Position numbers and translations under genes: made by a program
Notes under the pieces: model-generated
Told to the model about the DNA's origin: nothing
Database searches by the model: none
The model's input: the letters and a program-made list of their open reading frames with translations, nothing else
Assembly: GCA_022414725.1 (NCBI GenBank)
Contig: CM039462.1
Span: 49,865,535-49,929,534, forward strand
Length of the DNA stretch: 64,000 bases
Reading direction: 5' to 3'
Origin: Microglena sp. YARC
Taxonomy: Eukaryota > Chlorophyta > Chlorophyceae > Chlamydomonadales > Chlamydomonadaceae
In this document: positions 14,701 through 30,560 of the stretch, piece after piece
Layout: each line of letters begins with the position of its first letter
Position numbering within the stretch: the stretch's first letter is position 1

Positions 14701-17700
14701 AGCTCACAGTAACACTTACAAAATGCCAATTAATATCCATTAATGATTCATGTATGACCATACACAAAGTGCTTGAACATACAGTAACAGTAACATTACA
14801 AAATTCCAAGTATCATCCATTAATATTCCAGTATACCAACACAAAGTGCTGACATGACATTAACAGTAAACATACCAAATGCCAATTTATCATCCATTAA
14901 TTGATCAGTATGACCATAACAAGTGCTACATGACATAACAGTAACATTTACAAATGCCATTATCATCCATAAATTATTCAGTATGACCATACCACAAGCT
15001 GACATGACAGTAACAGTAACATTACAAAAATGCCAAGTATCATCCATTAATTGATTCCAGTATTGACCTACACAGTGCTGACATGACAGTCACCATAACA
15101 TTAACAAAAATGCCAAGTTATCACATTACATATCAGTATGACCATACACAAGTGCTTTACATGACATCACAGTAACATTTACAAAAGCCAAGTCTACATT
15201 CCATAATTGTATTCAGTATGACCATACACAAGTGTCTTACTATGACTTATACTTAATACCCAATGTAAACATTCAAATGCATCATCTCGTATCACTCTAT
15301 TACATTCGATCAGTATGACCCATACACAGTGCTTACACTGACCACGTACTCAAGTAAAACCCATTACAAAATGCCATAGTATCATCCATTAATTGATTCA
15401 GTATACCTTATACCACACAGTGCTTGACATGACGAGTTCACTATTTAACACTTACAATAATGCCAACCAACGTATCTCACTCCATCTAATTATTCTCAGT
15501 ATACCATACACAAGTGCATTGATCATGACCGTCACCTCAGTATACACTATATCAAAATCCCAGTATCATCCATTTAATGATTTCAGATAGTGCACCAATA
15601 CACAATGCTTGACATTGACTCAGAACATTAACATTACAAAATGCAGTTATCAACCTTCTTCTCACTCCATAATGATCTAGCATGACCATAACAAGCTTGC
15701 TTGACAATGACAGTAACACTTAATCATTACAAAATCCATAGTATCATCATTAATGATTCAGTATACCATACACAATTGCTTGACCATACAGCACCAGTAA
15801 CATTACAAAATGCAAGTATCATCCATTAATGATCAGATGACCATACACAAGTCTTGACATGACAGTCACATTAACATTACAACATCCAAGGTTCATCCAT
15901 TATATTAGTATTGACCAACACAATGCTGACATGACAGTAACAGCTAACATTACAAAATGCCAAGGTATCACCATTAATTGATTCAGTATCGACCATACAA
16001 CAAGTCTTGAAATGACAGTAATATTAACATTACAAATGCCCAAGTACATCATTAATTTATCAAGTATGACCATACACATGCTTGCTGACATCACATATAT
16101 TACAAATTTCCAAAGTATCATCCATTATTGATTCCACCTGTATGACCATACACAGTTGCTTGATATGACCAGTCACAGTAACAATACAATAATCGCCAGT
16201 TATCCATCCCATTTAATATAGAATTCAAGTCACTTGACCAAATACACAAGTGCTTACATGGACAGTCACAGTAACATTACAAATCCAAGTATCATCATAA
16301 TTGATTACGTATTACCATACACAAGTGCTTACATGAAAGTACAGTAACATTACAATGCCAACCGTACACCATCCATTAATTGATCAGTAACCATACCACA
16401 TGCTATGACATACAGCACGTAACATTACCAAAAGCCAAGTTATCATCTCCTTAATTGATCAGTATGCCAAACAGCTTGGCATGACAGTCACGGCTAAACA
16501 TTACAAAGCCAAGGTATCATTCCATTAATGATTCAGTATGACCATACACAATACTGACATGACAGTAACTAGGTATCATTACAACTAAGGCCAGTATCAA
16601 AATCCATTAATTGATTCCAGTATGACCCATACCACAAAGGCTTGACATGAACAAGTAAACGAGTAACATTACAAATGCCCAAGTATCATCCATTAATTAT
16701 TCAGTATGACCAACACAAAGTGCTTATCATGACATAATTATAACATTAACAAAATGCCAAGTATCACCATAATTATCAGTAGACCATAACACAGCTGCTT
16801 ACATGACAGTCACACTTAATATCATACTAAAAACTCCCAAAGGTCTATACACTCCATAATTTCATTTCCAGTGATGACCTCATACACAAGTGCTTGAGCA
16901 TGATCAAGTCATCAGTACAACATTACCAAACTGCCATGTATCATCCTATTAATGACTTTCAGTATGGACCACTACACAAGTGACTGACATGACAGGTCAC
17001 AGTAACTTACAAAATGCTAAGTATCATCCATAATGATTCAGTCGAACCATACACAAGGCTTACATGACATCACACCAGTCAACAATACAAAATTGCCAAG
17101 GTATACCATATGATCTTCAGTATGACCATACACAATGCTTGACATGAACAGTAAACTAGTAACCATTACAAAAAATTGCCCAAGGCACCATCCATTAATT
17201 ATCAGTATGACCATAACAATGCTTGAATCATGACAGAACAGTAACATACAAAATGCCAAGGATCATCCATTAATTGAATCAGTATGACCATACACAACGC
17301 TGACATGACAGTAAACAGTAACCATTACAAAATCCAACGTTCATCCATTAATGATGTCAGTATGACCATACACAAGTCTACATGACAGTAACTAGAAATT
17401 ACAAAATGCCAGGTATCATCCATTAATTGATTCAGTATGACTATACATAAGTCCTGACATGCATGTCACAGTAAACATTACAAAAAGCAAGGATATATCA
17501 CTTAATGATCAGATGACATACCACATAGTGCTTGCATGACATCACAGTAGCATTACAAAATGCAAGATCATCCATAAATATCAGTATGACCATTACACAA
17601 GTGCTCTGACATGACTAGTAACCAGCTAAACATACAAATAAGCCAACCCAGTCATCATCCATTAATTATCCAGTATTGACCAATACACATGCTTGAATAC

Positions 17701-20700
17701 ACTACCAGTAACAATTACAAAATGCCAAGGTATCATCCATTAATTGATTCAGTCAGACCATTCACAATGCTTGACTATGCATCACCAGTAACATTCACAA
17801 ACATGCCAAGGACATCCATATAATTGATCTCAGTAGACCACTGCACAATGCTTGACCATAGCAATTAACAGCTAACATTACAAAATGCCAAGGTATCATC
17901 CATTAATTGATCAGCTATACCATCACAAGTGCTGACATACAGTCACAGTAACATTACAACAATGCCAAGTATCATCATTAATTGATTCAGTATACCATTA
18001 CACAAATGCTTTGGCATACAGTCACAGTAACATACAAAAATGCCAAGGATCATCCATTAATTGATTCAGTATGACCAGTACACAATGCTTGACATGCAGT
18101 AACATAACATTACCAAAAGCCAAGGTCATCATCCATAATTGAATTCAGCTATGACCTACACAAGTGCTTGAACTGACATAACAGCTACATTACAAAATCC
18201 AAGTCTCATCTTTAATGACTTCAGTAAACCACTACACAAGCCTTGACCATACAGTTCACTCATAATATTTAACAAAATGACCATGTATCATCCATTAATG
18301 AATTTCCAGTATGAACCATACACAATGCTTGACATGACAGTCACAGTAATATTACAAATGCCAAGTATCATCCCATAATTATTCAGTATGACTCATACAC
18401 AAGCTTGAACATGCACAGTCACCACTAACAACCGATACTCACATTACAAAAGCAAGCATCATCCATTATTGATTCAGTTATTGACCATACACACAGTGCT
18501 GACATGACAGTCACAGTAACATTACAAAATGCCAATGCTTATCATCATTATTAGACTTTCAGATGACCATACACAGCTGCTTGACATTGACATCACACTT
18601 CCAGTAATACACACTACCATAACTCGCAAAGGTATATCATCATAATTGATTCATACTGACCATACACAAGCTTACATCGACAGTAACTAGTAACATTCTA
18701 CCAAAAATGGCAAGTTATCATCCCATTAATTGATTCAGATGACCAAACCAAGTGTTACATACCAGTAAACAGTAACATACAAAATGCAAGTATCATCCAT
18801 TAATGATTCAGTATACCATACACAATGTGCTTGACATGACAGTAACCAGGTAACATTACAAAAGCAAGTATCATCATAATTGATTCGATGACCATACACA
18901 AGTGCTGACATGACAGTAACCAGTAACATTACAAAAATCCAGTATTCATCCATTAATTGATTCAGTTATGACCAACACAATTGTTGACAGACATCCATAC
19001 ATTACAAAATGCCAAAGTATCATCCATTAATGATCATATGACCATACACAACTGCTGACATGACACGTCACAGTAACTACAAAATCAGGTATCATCATTA
19101 AATTTGATTCAGTATGGACCATAACACAATGCTTTGACATACATAACAGAACATTACAAAATGCCAGTATCATCATTAATTATTCATATGACCATACCCA
19201 ATGCTTACATGATCATAACAGTACACATTACAAAATGCCAAGTATCATCCATTATATTGATTCAGTATGACCCAACCACAAGTGCTTGAATGCAAGTCAC
19301 CAGTAACCATACAAAAATGCCAAGTTCATCCATTAATTATTCTAGTATGACCTACACAAAAGTGTCTTGACATGACAGTAACAGTAACATTACAAAATGC
19401 ACAAGATCATCAATAAATGATTCAGTATGGACCATACACAAGGCTTGACATGACAGATAACAGTAACATACAAAATGCAAAGTCATCATCCATTAATTGC
19501 GATCAGTATGCACCATACACAAGTGCCTTGACATGACAGTCACATGTATACATTACCAAAATGCCAAGGTATCATCCATAATTGATTCAGTAGACCCCAT
19601 ACACAAGTGCTGACATGACAGTCACATAACATTACATACTATTCCAAGGTATCATCCATCAATTGATCACAGTAAGACCCAATAACAGATGCTTCGACAT
19701 GCATAACAGTAACATTACCAAATTGCCAATAGTACTCATCCATAGACTGATTCAGTATGCCCTCACAGTGCTTGACATGACATTACAGTACATTTACAAA
19801 ATCAAAGTATCATCCACTAATTGCATCACGTATACCATACACAATGTGACATGACAGTCCACGAGTAACATACAAAATCCAGTATCATCCATTAATTGAT
19901 ATCAGTTATACATGCACAAAGTGCTTGACCATACAAACTCAAGTACATAAACATTACAACAAAAGCCAAAGTATCATCATATATCAGTATACCATACACA
20001 AGTGCGCTGTACAGACATCACAAGTATACTATACCAAATGCCAAGTTCATCCATTAATTGATTCAGTATTACCAACACAATGCCTTGACATAAGTAACCT
20101 AGTAACATTACAAAATGCAAGGTATCATTCCTTAATTTATTCAGTATGCACCCATACACAAAGGCTTACATGACATAATAGTAACATACAAAATCCAAGG
20201 TATCATCCATTATTATTCGTATGACATACACAAGGCTTGACCATGACATGTCACAGTAACATACAAAAAATCCAATGTATCCATTCCATTAATCAATTCA
20301 GTGACCATACAACAAGTGCTACATGACATCTACAGTAACATTACAAATGCCAAGTCATCATCCATAATTGATCAGTATGACCATACACAAGTGCTTCACA
20401 TGACAGTCACTGTAAATTACAAAATGCAACGGTCATCATCCATTAATTGATTCCAGTATGACCATACACAAGTGCTTACATACAGTCACAGTAACATACA
20501 AAATGCCAAGTATCATCCATTAATTGATCAGTTATGAACCTTTTTACAACAATGCTTCGACATGAAAATACTTAGAACATTACAAAATGCCAAGTATCAT
20601 ACCATTTAATTAGCACTTCAGTATGACCACTTACACAATGCTGACAGACAGTAAACAGTAACATTACAAAATGCAATTATTCCATCCATAATTGTACACT

Positions 20701-20841
20701 TCAGTCATGACCATCAACACAAGCGCTTCTGATCATGACTAACTCCACCCAGTAAACATTACACAATATGCAACTGCATCATTCCATAATTAACTATCAT
20801 GTATGACCTAACCACAAGTGCTTACATGACTAGAACAGTAC
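5791..20841 (+). repeat. 80-bp satellite array, low-quality part
   Basis: This is the same 80-bp unit in the same orientation, with a rising density of single-base deletions, insertions and scrambled stretches (worst around 7.1-9.1 kb and 12.4-17 kb). The errors look like uncorrected long-read noise, because they are dominated by indels and are not shared between neighbouring units. Copy number cannot be read reliably; the span would hold roughly 190 units. The short ORFs here are artefacts. Confidence 0.85.
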
Positions 20842-21841
20842 NNNNNNNNNNNNNNNNNNNNNNNNNNNNNNNNNNNNNNNNNNNNNNNNNNNNNNNNNNN
20901 NNNNNNNNNNNNNNNNNNNNNNNNNNNNNNNNNNNNNNNNNNNNNNNNNNNNNNNNNNNNNNNNNNNNNNNNNNNNNNNNNNNNNNNNNNNNNNNNNNNN
21001 NNNNNNNNNNNNNNNNNNNNNNNNNNNNNNNNNNNNNNNNNNNNNNNNNNNNNNNNNNNNNNNNNNNNNNNNNNNNNNNNNNNNNNNNNNNNNNNNNNNN
21101 NNNNNNNNNNNNNNNNNNNNNNNNNNNNNNNNNNNNNNNNNNNNNNNNNNNNNNNNNNNNNNNNNNNNNNNNNNNNNNNNNNNNNNNNNNNNNNNNNNNN
21201 NNNNNNNNNNNNNNNNNNNNNNNNNNNNNNNNNNNNNNNNNNNNNNNNNNNNNNNNNNNNNNNNNNNNNNNNNNNNNNNNNNNNNNNNNNNNNNNNNNNN
21301 NNNNNNNNNNNNNNNNNNNNNNNNNNNNNNNNNNNNNNNNNNNNNNNNNNNNNNNNNNNNNNNNNNNNNNNNNNNNNNNNNNNNNNNNNNNNNNNNNNNN
21401 NNNNNNNNNNNNNNNNNNNNNNNNNNNNNNNNNNNNNNNNNNNNNNNNNNNNNNNNNNNNNNNNNNNNNNNNNNNNNNNNNNNNNNNNNNNNNNNNNNNN
21501 NNNNNNNNNNNNNNNNNNNNNNNNNNNNNNNNNNNNNNNNNNNNNNNNNNNNNNNNNNNNNNNNNNNNNNNNNNNNNNNNNNNNNNNNNNNNNNNNNNNN
21601 NNNNNNNNNNNNNNNNNNNNNNNNNNNNNNNNNNNNNNNNNNNNNNNNNNNNNNNNNNNNNNNNNNNNNNNNNNNNNNNNNNNNNNNNNNNNNNNNNNNN
21701 NNNNNNNNNNNNNNNNNNNNNNNNNNNNNNNNNNNNNNNNNNNNNNNNNNNNNNNNNNNNNNNNNNNNNNNNNNNNNNNNNNNNNNNNNNNNNNNNNNNN
21801 NNNNNNNNNNNNNNNNNNNNNNNNNNNNNNNNNNNNNNNNN
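20842..21841. other. Assembly gap of 1,000 N
   Basis: Exactly 1,000 Ns, a conventional placeholder for a gap of unknown size. The satellite is in plus orientation on the left and in minus orientation on the right. Confidence 0.99.
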
Positions 21842-24800
21842 CTCTTTGGCATTTTGTTAATGTTTACTGTTACTGTCATGTCAAGCACTTGTGTATGGTC
21901 ATACTGAATCAATTAATGGATGATACCTTTGGCATTTTGTAATGTTACTGTTTACTTGTCATGTCAAGCACTTGTGATGGTCCATACTGAATCAATTAAT
22001 GGATGATACCTTGGCATTTTGTAATTGTTTACTGTGACCTTGTTCAATGCCAAGCACTTGTGTATCGTCATACTGAATCAATTAATGCGATGATCCTTTG
22101 CATTTGTAATGTTACTGTGACTGTCATGTCAAGCACTTGTGTTAGGTCATACTGAATCAATTAATGGATGATACCTTGCATTTTGTATACTTGGTGACTT
22201 GTCATTGTCAACACTTATGTATGGTCATACTGAAATCAATTAATGATGATACCTTTGGCATTTTGTTTATGTTACTGTGACTGTCATGTCAAGCACTTTT
22301 GTATGGTCATACTGAATCATTACTGGATGATACCTTGGCATTTTTTGTAATGTTTACTGTTACTTTCATGTCAAGCACTTGTGTATGGTCATACTGAATC
22401 AATTAATGGATGATACCTTGGATTTGTAATGTTACTGTGACTGTTCATTCAAGCACTTGTGTATGGTCTACTGAATCAATTAATTGGATGATAACCTTGG
22501 CTTTTGTAATGTTACTGTTGACTGTCATGTCAAGCACTTGTGTATGGTCATACTGAATCAATTTAATGGTTGATACCTTGCATTTTTGTAATGTTACTGT
22601 GGGACTGTCATTCAAGCACTTCGTGTTATGGTCATTACTGAATTCAATAATGGATGGTACCTTTGCATTTTGTAATTTACTGTGACTGTCATTGTCAAGC
22701 ACTTGTGTATGTTCATACTGAATCAATAATGGATGATACCTTGGCATTTTTGGAATGTTACCTATTACTGTCATGTCCAGCACTTGTTGTTATGGTCATA
22801 CTGAATCATAATGGATGATAACCTGGCTTTTGTAATTTACTGGTTACTGTCAATGTCAAGCACTTGTTGTATGGTCATACTGAATAATTTAATGGATTGA
22901 TACCTTTGCATTTTGTTAATGTTTTACTGTGACTTGTCTGTCAAGCACTTGTGTGGTCATACCTGAATCAATTAATGATGATACCTTGGCATTTTGGTAA
23001 TGTTACTTGTTACTTTCATGTCAAGCACTTGTTATGGTCCATACTGAATCAATTACATGATGATAACCTTGGCATTTTCGTAATGTTACTGTTACTGTCA
23101 ATGTCAAGCACTTTGTGTATGTCATACGAACAATTAACTGGATGCCATACCTTGGCATTTTTAACTGTAATACGTGACTGTCATGTCAAGCCTTGTATGC
23201 AACTGAATCAATTAATGGATGATACCTTGGCACTCTAATGTTACTGACTGTCATGCCCACTTGTGTATGTTCAAACTGAATAATTAAATGGATGATTACC
23301 TTGGCATTTTGTAATGGTACTGTGGACTGTCAGTCAGCACTTGATGTATGGTCATACTGAATTCAATTAATGGGATATACTTGGGATTTTTGTAATTTAA
23401 CTGTGACTGTCATGTCAAGCATTGTGTTATGCGTCATACCGGAATCCAATATTGGATGATACCTTGGCATTTGCTAATTTACTGTGACTTTCATGTCAAG
23501 CACTTGTGTAATGTCATACTGAATCAATATGCATGATACCTGCATTTTGTAATGATTACTGGACTGTCATGTCAAGCCTTGTGTATGTCATCTGATATCA
23601 TTAAGGCATGATACCTTGCATTTTGTAATGTACTGTGACTGTCATGCAAGCACTTGAGTTATGGTCATACGAATCAATTAATGGTATTGATACCTTGGTC
23701 ATTTGTAAGTTTACTGTGACTCGCTTCATGTCAAGACACTTGTGTAGGTCATACTGAATCCAATCTAAATGATGGATACACTTAACATTGTAATGTTCAC
23801 TTGTGCTTTCATGCAAGCACTTTGTTGTATGTTCATTACTGAATCAATTAATGGATGATACCTTTGGCATTCTATGTAATTTTACTTGACTGTCATCAAG
23901 GCACCTTGTGTATGTCATACATGAATCAATAATGGATCTGATAACCTTGGCATTTGTAATTTACTTATGTCATGTCAAGCACTCTGTGTAGGTCATACTA
24001 CAATTAATGGATGATACCTTGCATTTGTAATTTTACTGTGCTGTCCATGTCAACAACTTGTGTAATAGGTCATACTGAATCAATTAAATGGAATGTACCT
24101 GGGATTTGTCAATGTTACTGGACTGTCATTGTCAGAAGCCATTCTCTTTTCAGAGATGTATGTCATACTGAATCAATTAATGATGATACCTTGGCATCTT
24201 TGTAATGTTACTCTGACTGTCACATGTTGTGTACTAATGTCATTGTAATGTTACTTGACTGTCATGTCAAGCACTTGTGTATGTCTACTAATCAAATTAA
24301 TAGACTGATACTTTGAATTTTGTATTACTGTGGACTTCATGTCAAGCACTTGTGTCATGATCACTGCAATCCAATTTAATGGATATACCTTGGATTTGTA
24401 AATGTATACTTGTTTCATGCAAGATTGTGTATGTCATTAACTGAAATCAATTAAATGGATAGGATACCTTGGCATTTCTGTAATCGGTTACGGATGTCAT
24501 TGGTCAAGCACTGTGTACTGGTCATACTGATCGATTAATGGATGATACGTTCGCATCTTGTACATGGTACTGTGACTTCATGTCACAGCACTTGTGTATG
24601 GTCATTACTGAATTAAGGATTGTACCTTGCATTTTGGTACATTACTACTTTACTGTCATGTCAAGCACTGTGATATTGGTCATAACTGAATCAATCTAAT
24701 GGATGATACCCATTGATAATGTTACTGTTTGCCATGTCAAAGCACTTGTTGTATGGTCATACTGAATCAATTAAATGAGCATGACTACCTTACATTGTAA

Positions 24801-27800
24801 TGTACTGCTTTTAATGTCAGTCAAGCACTTGGTAGTATGGTCATACATGATCATTAATGGATGTACTGGATTTTGTAATGTTCTTCACTGTATGTCAAGC
24901 ATTGTGTCATGGTCTAATCAATTAATGGATGCATACCTTAGCATTGTATTTACTGATACTGTCTTCCAAGCACTTGTGATGCATACTGATAATCCTTTGA
25001 TGATACTTGCATTTTGTAATGTTACTGTGACTGTCATGTCAAGCACGTTATATGTTCATCTGAACTCGATTATGGATGATACCTTGGCATTTTGTAATGT
25101 TACTGTGACTGTCGTCAAGCACTTGTGTAGTCAACTGAATCAATAATGGATGATCCTTGGATTTTGTAATGTACTATGTGGACTGTCATTGTCAAGCACT
25201 TGTGTATGGTCATAAATTAATGGATGGATACCTGGCATTTTGTAATGTACTGTGACTGTCATTTCAAGCACTTGTGTCATTGGTCATACTGAATCAAATT
25301 AATGATTTATACCTGCATTTGTAATGTTACTGTTACTGTCATGTCAAGCCACTTGTGTATGGTCATGGACATTACTATGAATCATGATTAATTGGATTGA
25401 TACTACTATAATGTCAAGCACTGTGTATGCGTCTACTGATCATTAATGGATGTTACTGTCATGTCATAGCACTTGTGTATGGTATGATCTCATGTCTGAA
25501 GCATTGTGTATGTTCATACTGAATCAAATTATGGATGATAACCTTGGCATTTGTTATGTTAACTGATGACTTTTCATGCCAAGCACTTGTGTCTACTGAA
25601 TCCAATTAATGTCCTGTTACTTGAATGTCATGTCAAGCAACTTGTGTATGTTCATTACTGTCAATTTAAACCTTGGCATTTTTTTAATGTTAGACTTGTG
25701 TATTACATCAATTACTGATAATGTTACACTGTCATTCAAGCACTTGTGAATGGTCATATGAATCATTATGGATGATACCTTGGGATTTTGTAAATGTACT
25801 GTTGTCCATGTACCACTGTGTATTTGTCATACTGGAATCAATTTCAATCGGATATACACTTGCCAATCTTAATGGGTGTACTGTGACTGTCATGTCAAGC
25901 CATTGTGTGGTCATACTGAATCAATTAATGGAATGATCACCTTGGCACTTCTGTATATGGTTTACTGGCATTTTGTAATGTACAACACTTCATGTGGTCA
26001 TAGTACTGAGAATTAACCTTAAATTGCGCACTGTTACTGTGACTGTTCAAGCACACTTTGTATGGTCATATGAAAAAAACATTACTGAATGTCAAGGCAT
26101 TAGTGTGTGCATGGTCCATACTAGAATCAATAATGCAATGATACCTTTGGCCTTTTGTAATGTTACTTGACTTCATGTCAAGCACTTGTGTATGGTCTGG
26201 CATACTGTGGAATCATAATGGTATTACCTTGGCAATTTTGTGGAATTGTCACTGTGATACTGCATGTGGTCAAGCACTTGTGTATGGTCATTACTGGAAT
26301 CCTGATAATGATTGAATGCCAAGATTGGCATACTTTGGATATACACCTGTTACTGTCAGTCAAGCCATTGTGCACTTTCATGTATGGTTCATACTCGAAT
26401 CAGATAATGGATATACCTTGGCATTTTGTAATGTTACTGACTTTCATCAAGCACTTGTGATGGTCAATAACTGGAATCATTTAATGGATATACCTTGGCC
26501 ATTTTTGTAATGTTACTTGTGGTACTGCATTGCAAAGCACCTTGTGTATGGGTCATACTGAATCAATTAATGATGATACCTTGCATTTGTTAATTTTACT
26601 GTGAGACTGCTCATGTCAAGGCACTTGTTGTATGGTCATACTGAAATCAATAATGGATGACCATTTTGGCATTTGTAATATATTACTGTGAACTGTCCAT
26701 GTCAAGCACTTGTGTATTGCGTCATACTGAATCAATTAATGGAGATTACTGTGGGCATTTTGTAATGTTACATGTCATGTCCATGTCAAGCAACTTGGTG
26801 TATGATCATACTGAATCAATAATGGATGATACCTTGGCATTTGTAATTTTACTGTGACGTCATGTCAAGAACTTGTGTCATTAGGTTGATACTGAATCAA
26901 TTAATGGAATGATACCTTTGGCATTTTTGTAATGTTACTTTACTGTCATGTCAAGCACTTGTGTTATGGTCATACTGAAATCAATTAATGGATGATTACC
27001 TTGCTTTTTGTAATGTTACTGTTACTGTTTTTCATTTGTCAAGCACTTGGTGTATGTCATACTGAATCAATTTAATGGATGATAAACCTTTTGGCATTTG
27101 TAATTTACTGTGACTGTCATGTCAAGCACTTGTGTAACATTATGGTCATACTTGAATCAATTAATGGATGATACCTTGGCCATTTTTTGTAATGTTACTG
27201 TGACTGGGATGAGACCTTGGCATTTTGTAGATTTACACTTGTCAAGCACTTGTGTATTGTCATACTGAATCAATTAAACCTTGGCATTCATGTAATGTTA
27301 TGATACCTTGGCATTTGTATGTTTACAAGCACTTGTGTCAAGCACTTGTGTATGTATATGAATCAATTAATGGTATGATACCTTGGATTTTGTAATTGTT
27401 ACTGTGTGTTTCAATGTGTATGGTCTACTGAATCAATTAATGGATGATACCTTGGAGTAATGTTACAATGTCAAGCCACTTGTGTCAATGAATTCACCTT
27501 GGCATTTTGTTAATCAATGGTCAAAGCACTTGTGTACATACTGAATCATTAATGGAGATACCTTGCATTTAAATGTTACTGTGACTGTTGTCATGTCAGC
27601 ACTTGTCATGGTCATACTGAATCAATAATGGATGATACCTTGGCATTTTTTGTAATGTTAAGTTAACTGCACTGTCATCAAGCACTTTGTGTATGCGTCA
27701 TACTGAATCAATTAATGGATGATATTTTGATCAATTGGCATTTTGTAATGTTACTGTGACTGTTCATGTCAAGGCACTTGTGTATGGTCATACTGAATCC

Positions 27801-30560
27801 ATTAATGGATGATACCTTGGCATTTTGTAATGTTACTGTGACCTGTCATGCAAAGCACTTGTGTATACTGAATCAATTAATGGTATACCATACTGAATCA
27901 AGCACTTTATGTCATGAATCCTTGGCCGATTTTGGCATAATGTTACTGTGACTGTCATGTCAAGCACTTGTGTATATGGTCATACTGAATCAATTAATGG
28001 ATGATACCTTGGTATTTTGTAATTGTTACTGTGACTTCATGTCAAGCACTTGCTGTATGTCATACTTGAATCAATTAATGGATGATACCTTGGCATTTGT
28101 AATAGATTACTGTGACTGTCATGTCAAGCACTTGTGTATGGTCATACTGAATCAATTAATCGGATGGATACCTTGCATTTTGCATTTTGTAATGTTACTG
28201 TGACTACTGTCATGTCAAGCACTTGTGTATGGTTCATACTGAATCAATTAATGGATGATACCTTGGCATTTTGTAATGTTTACTGTGACATGTCATGTCA
28301 AGCACTTGTGTATGGTCATTACTGGAATCAATTAATGGATGATACCTTGGCATTTTAATGTCAAGCACTACTGTCAATTATAGATGATTACTGTTTTGTA
28401 ATGTTACATGTCAAGCACTTGTGTATCATTAAATGTCCTGGATAATGTTACTGAATCAATTTATGATACCTTGATGATACCTTTGGCATTTTGTAATGTT
28501 ACTGTGTGTCATGTTCAAGCACTTGTGTAGGTCATTACTGAATCAATTAATGGATGATTACCTTGGCATTTTTGTATGTTTAATGGATGATCCTGTACTG
28601 TCATGTCAAAGCACTTGTGTATGGTCATACTGAATCAATTAATGGATGATACCTTGGCATTTTGTAATTTACTGTGCTGTTGCATGTCAAGCCACTTTGT
28701 ATGGTCATACTGAATCAATTAATGGATGATACCTGGCATTTTTGTACTTCATGTCAAGCACTTGTGTATGGTCATACTGAATCAATAATGGATGATACCT
28801 TGGCATTTTGTTATGTTACTTGATGTCATGTTCAAGCACTTGTGTATGGTCATACTGACATCATTAATGGATGAACCTTGGCATTTTGTAATGTTTACTG
28901 TGACTGTCATGTCAAGCACTTGTGTATGGTCATTACTGAATCAATTAATGGATGATACCTTGGCATTTTGTAATGTTACCTGTGACTGTCATGTCAAGCA
29001 CTTGTGTTATGGTCATACTGAATCAATTAATGGATGATACCTTGGCATTTTTGTAATGTACTGTTACTGTCATGTCAAGCACTTGTGTATGGTCATACTG
29101 AATCAATTAATGGATTATACCTTGGCATTTTGTAATGTTACTGTGACTGTCATGTCAAGCACTGTGTGTATGGGTCATACTGAATCAATTAATGGATGAT
29201 ACCTTGGCATTTTGTAATGTTACTGTGACTGTTCATGTCAATTGGATGGTCATAGAATCAATTAATGGATGATACCTTGGCATTTTGTAATGTTACTTGT
29301 GACTGTCATGTCAAGCACTTGTGTATGGTCATACTGAATCAATTAATGGATGAACCTTGGCATTTTGTAATGTCACTGTGACTGTCATGTCAAGCACTTG
29401 TGTATGGTCATACTGAATCAATTAATGGATGATACCTTGGCATTTTGTAATGTTACTGTTGCATGTCAAGCACTTGTGTATGGTTCATACTGAATCAATT
29501 AATGGATGATACCTTGGCATTTTGTAATGTTACTGTGACTTGTCATGTCAAGCACTTGTGTATGGTCATACTGAATCAATTAATGGATGATACCTTGGCA
29601 TTTTTGTAATGTTACTTGTGACTGTCATGTCAAGCACTTGTGTATGGTCATACTGAATCAATTAATGGATGGATACCTTGGCATTTGTAATGTTACTGTG
29701 ACTGTCATTGTTCAAGCACTGATGTGTATGGTCATAACTGAATCAAATTAATGGATGATACCTTTGGCATTTTGTAATGTTACTGTGACTGTCATTGTCA
29801 AGCACTTGTGTATGGTCATACTGAATCAATTAATGGATGATACCTTGGGCATTTTGTAATGTTACTGTGACTGTCATGTCAAGCACTTGTATACTTGTAT
29901 GGTCAGTTTACTGAATCAATTTAACTGGATGATACCCTTGGCATTTTGTAAATTCATAGGTTACTGTGACTGTCATGTCAAGCACATTGTGTATGGTCAT
30001 ACTTGAATCAATAATGGATGATACCTTGGCATTTATGTAATGTTTACTGTGAATTCTGTCATTGTCAAGCACTTGTCTTCTTGTTATGACTGTGCATGTC
30101 ACTGTGTATGTCTTAATGATTCAATTTTGTAATGGGATTGATACCTTGGCATTTTGTAATGTTACTGTGCACTGTTCATGTCAAGCACTTGTGTATGGTC
30201 ATACTGAATCAATTAATGGATGATACCTTGCATTTTGTAATGTTTACTGTGACTGTATGTCAAGCACTTGTGTATGGTCATACTGAATCAATTAATGAAT
30301 CAATAATGGATGGATGATTTTGTAATGTTACTGTGACTTTGGCATTTTAATGTTACTGTGACTGTCATTGTCAGCACTTGTGTATGGTCATACTGAATCA
30401 ATTAATGGATGATACCTTGCATTTTGTAATGTTACTGTGACTGTCATCAAGCACTGTGACAGGTCATACTGACAATAATGGATGATACCTGGCATTTGAA
30501 TGTTACTGCACTTCATGTCAAGCACTTGTGATGTGTCAAAGTACTGAATCAATTAATGGA
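21842..30560 (-). repeat. 80-bp satellite array, inverted block
   Basis: The 80-bp unit continues as its reverse complement (pattern ACTGAATCAATTAATGGATG, then CCTTGGCATTTTGTAATG). Noise is very high next to the gap and falls toward 28.7-30.3 kb, where many units are nearly exact. The smooth improvement away from the gap suggests falling read support at the gap rather than sequence decay. Confidence 0.85.

Noticed and set aside
20799..21912. ORFs spanning the N block on both strands
   Set aside because: Their bodies are unknown residues; they exist only because N codons are not counted as stops.
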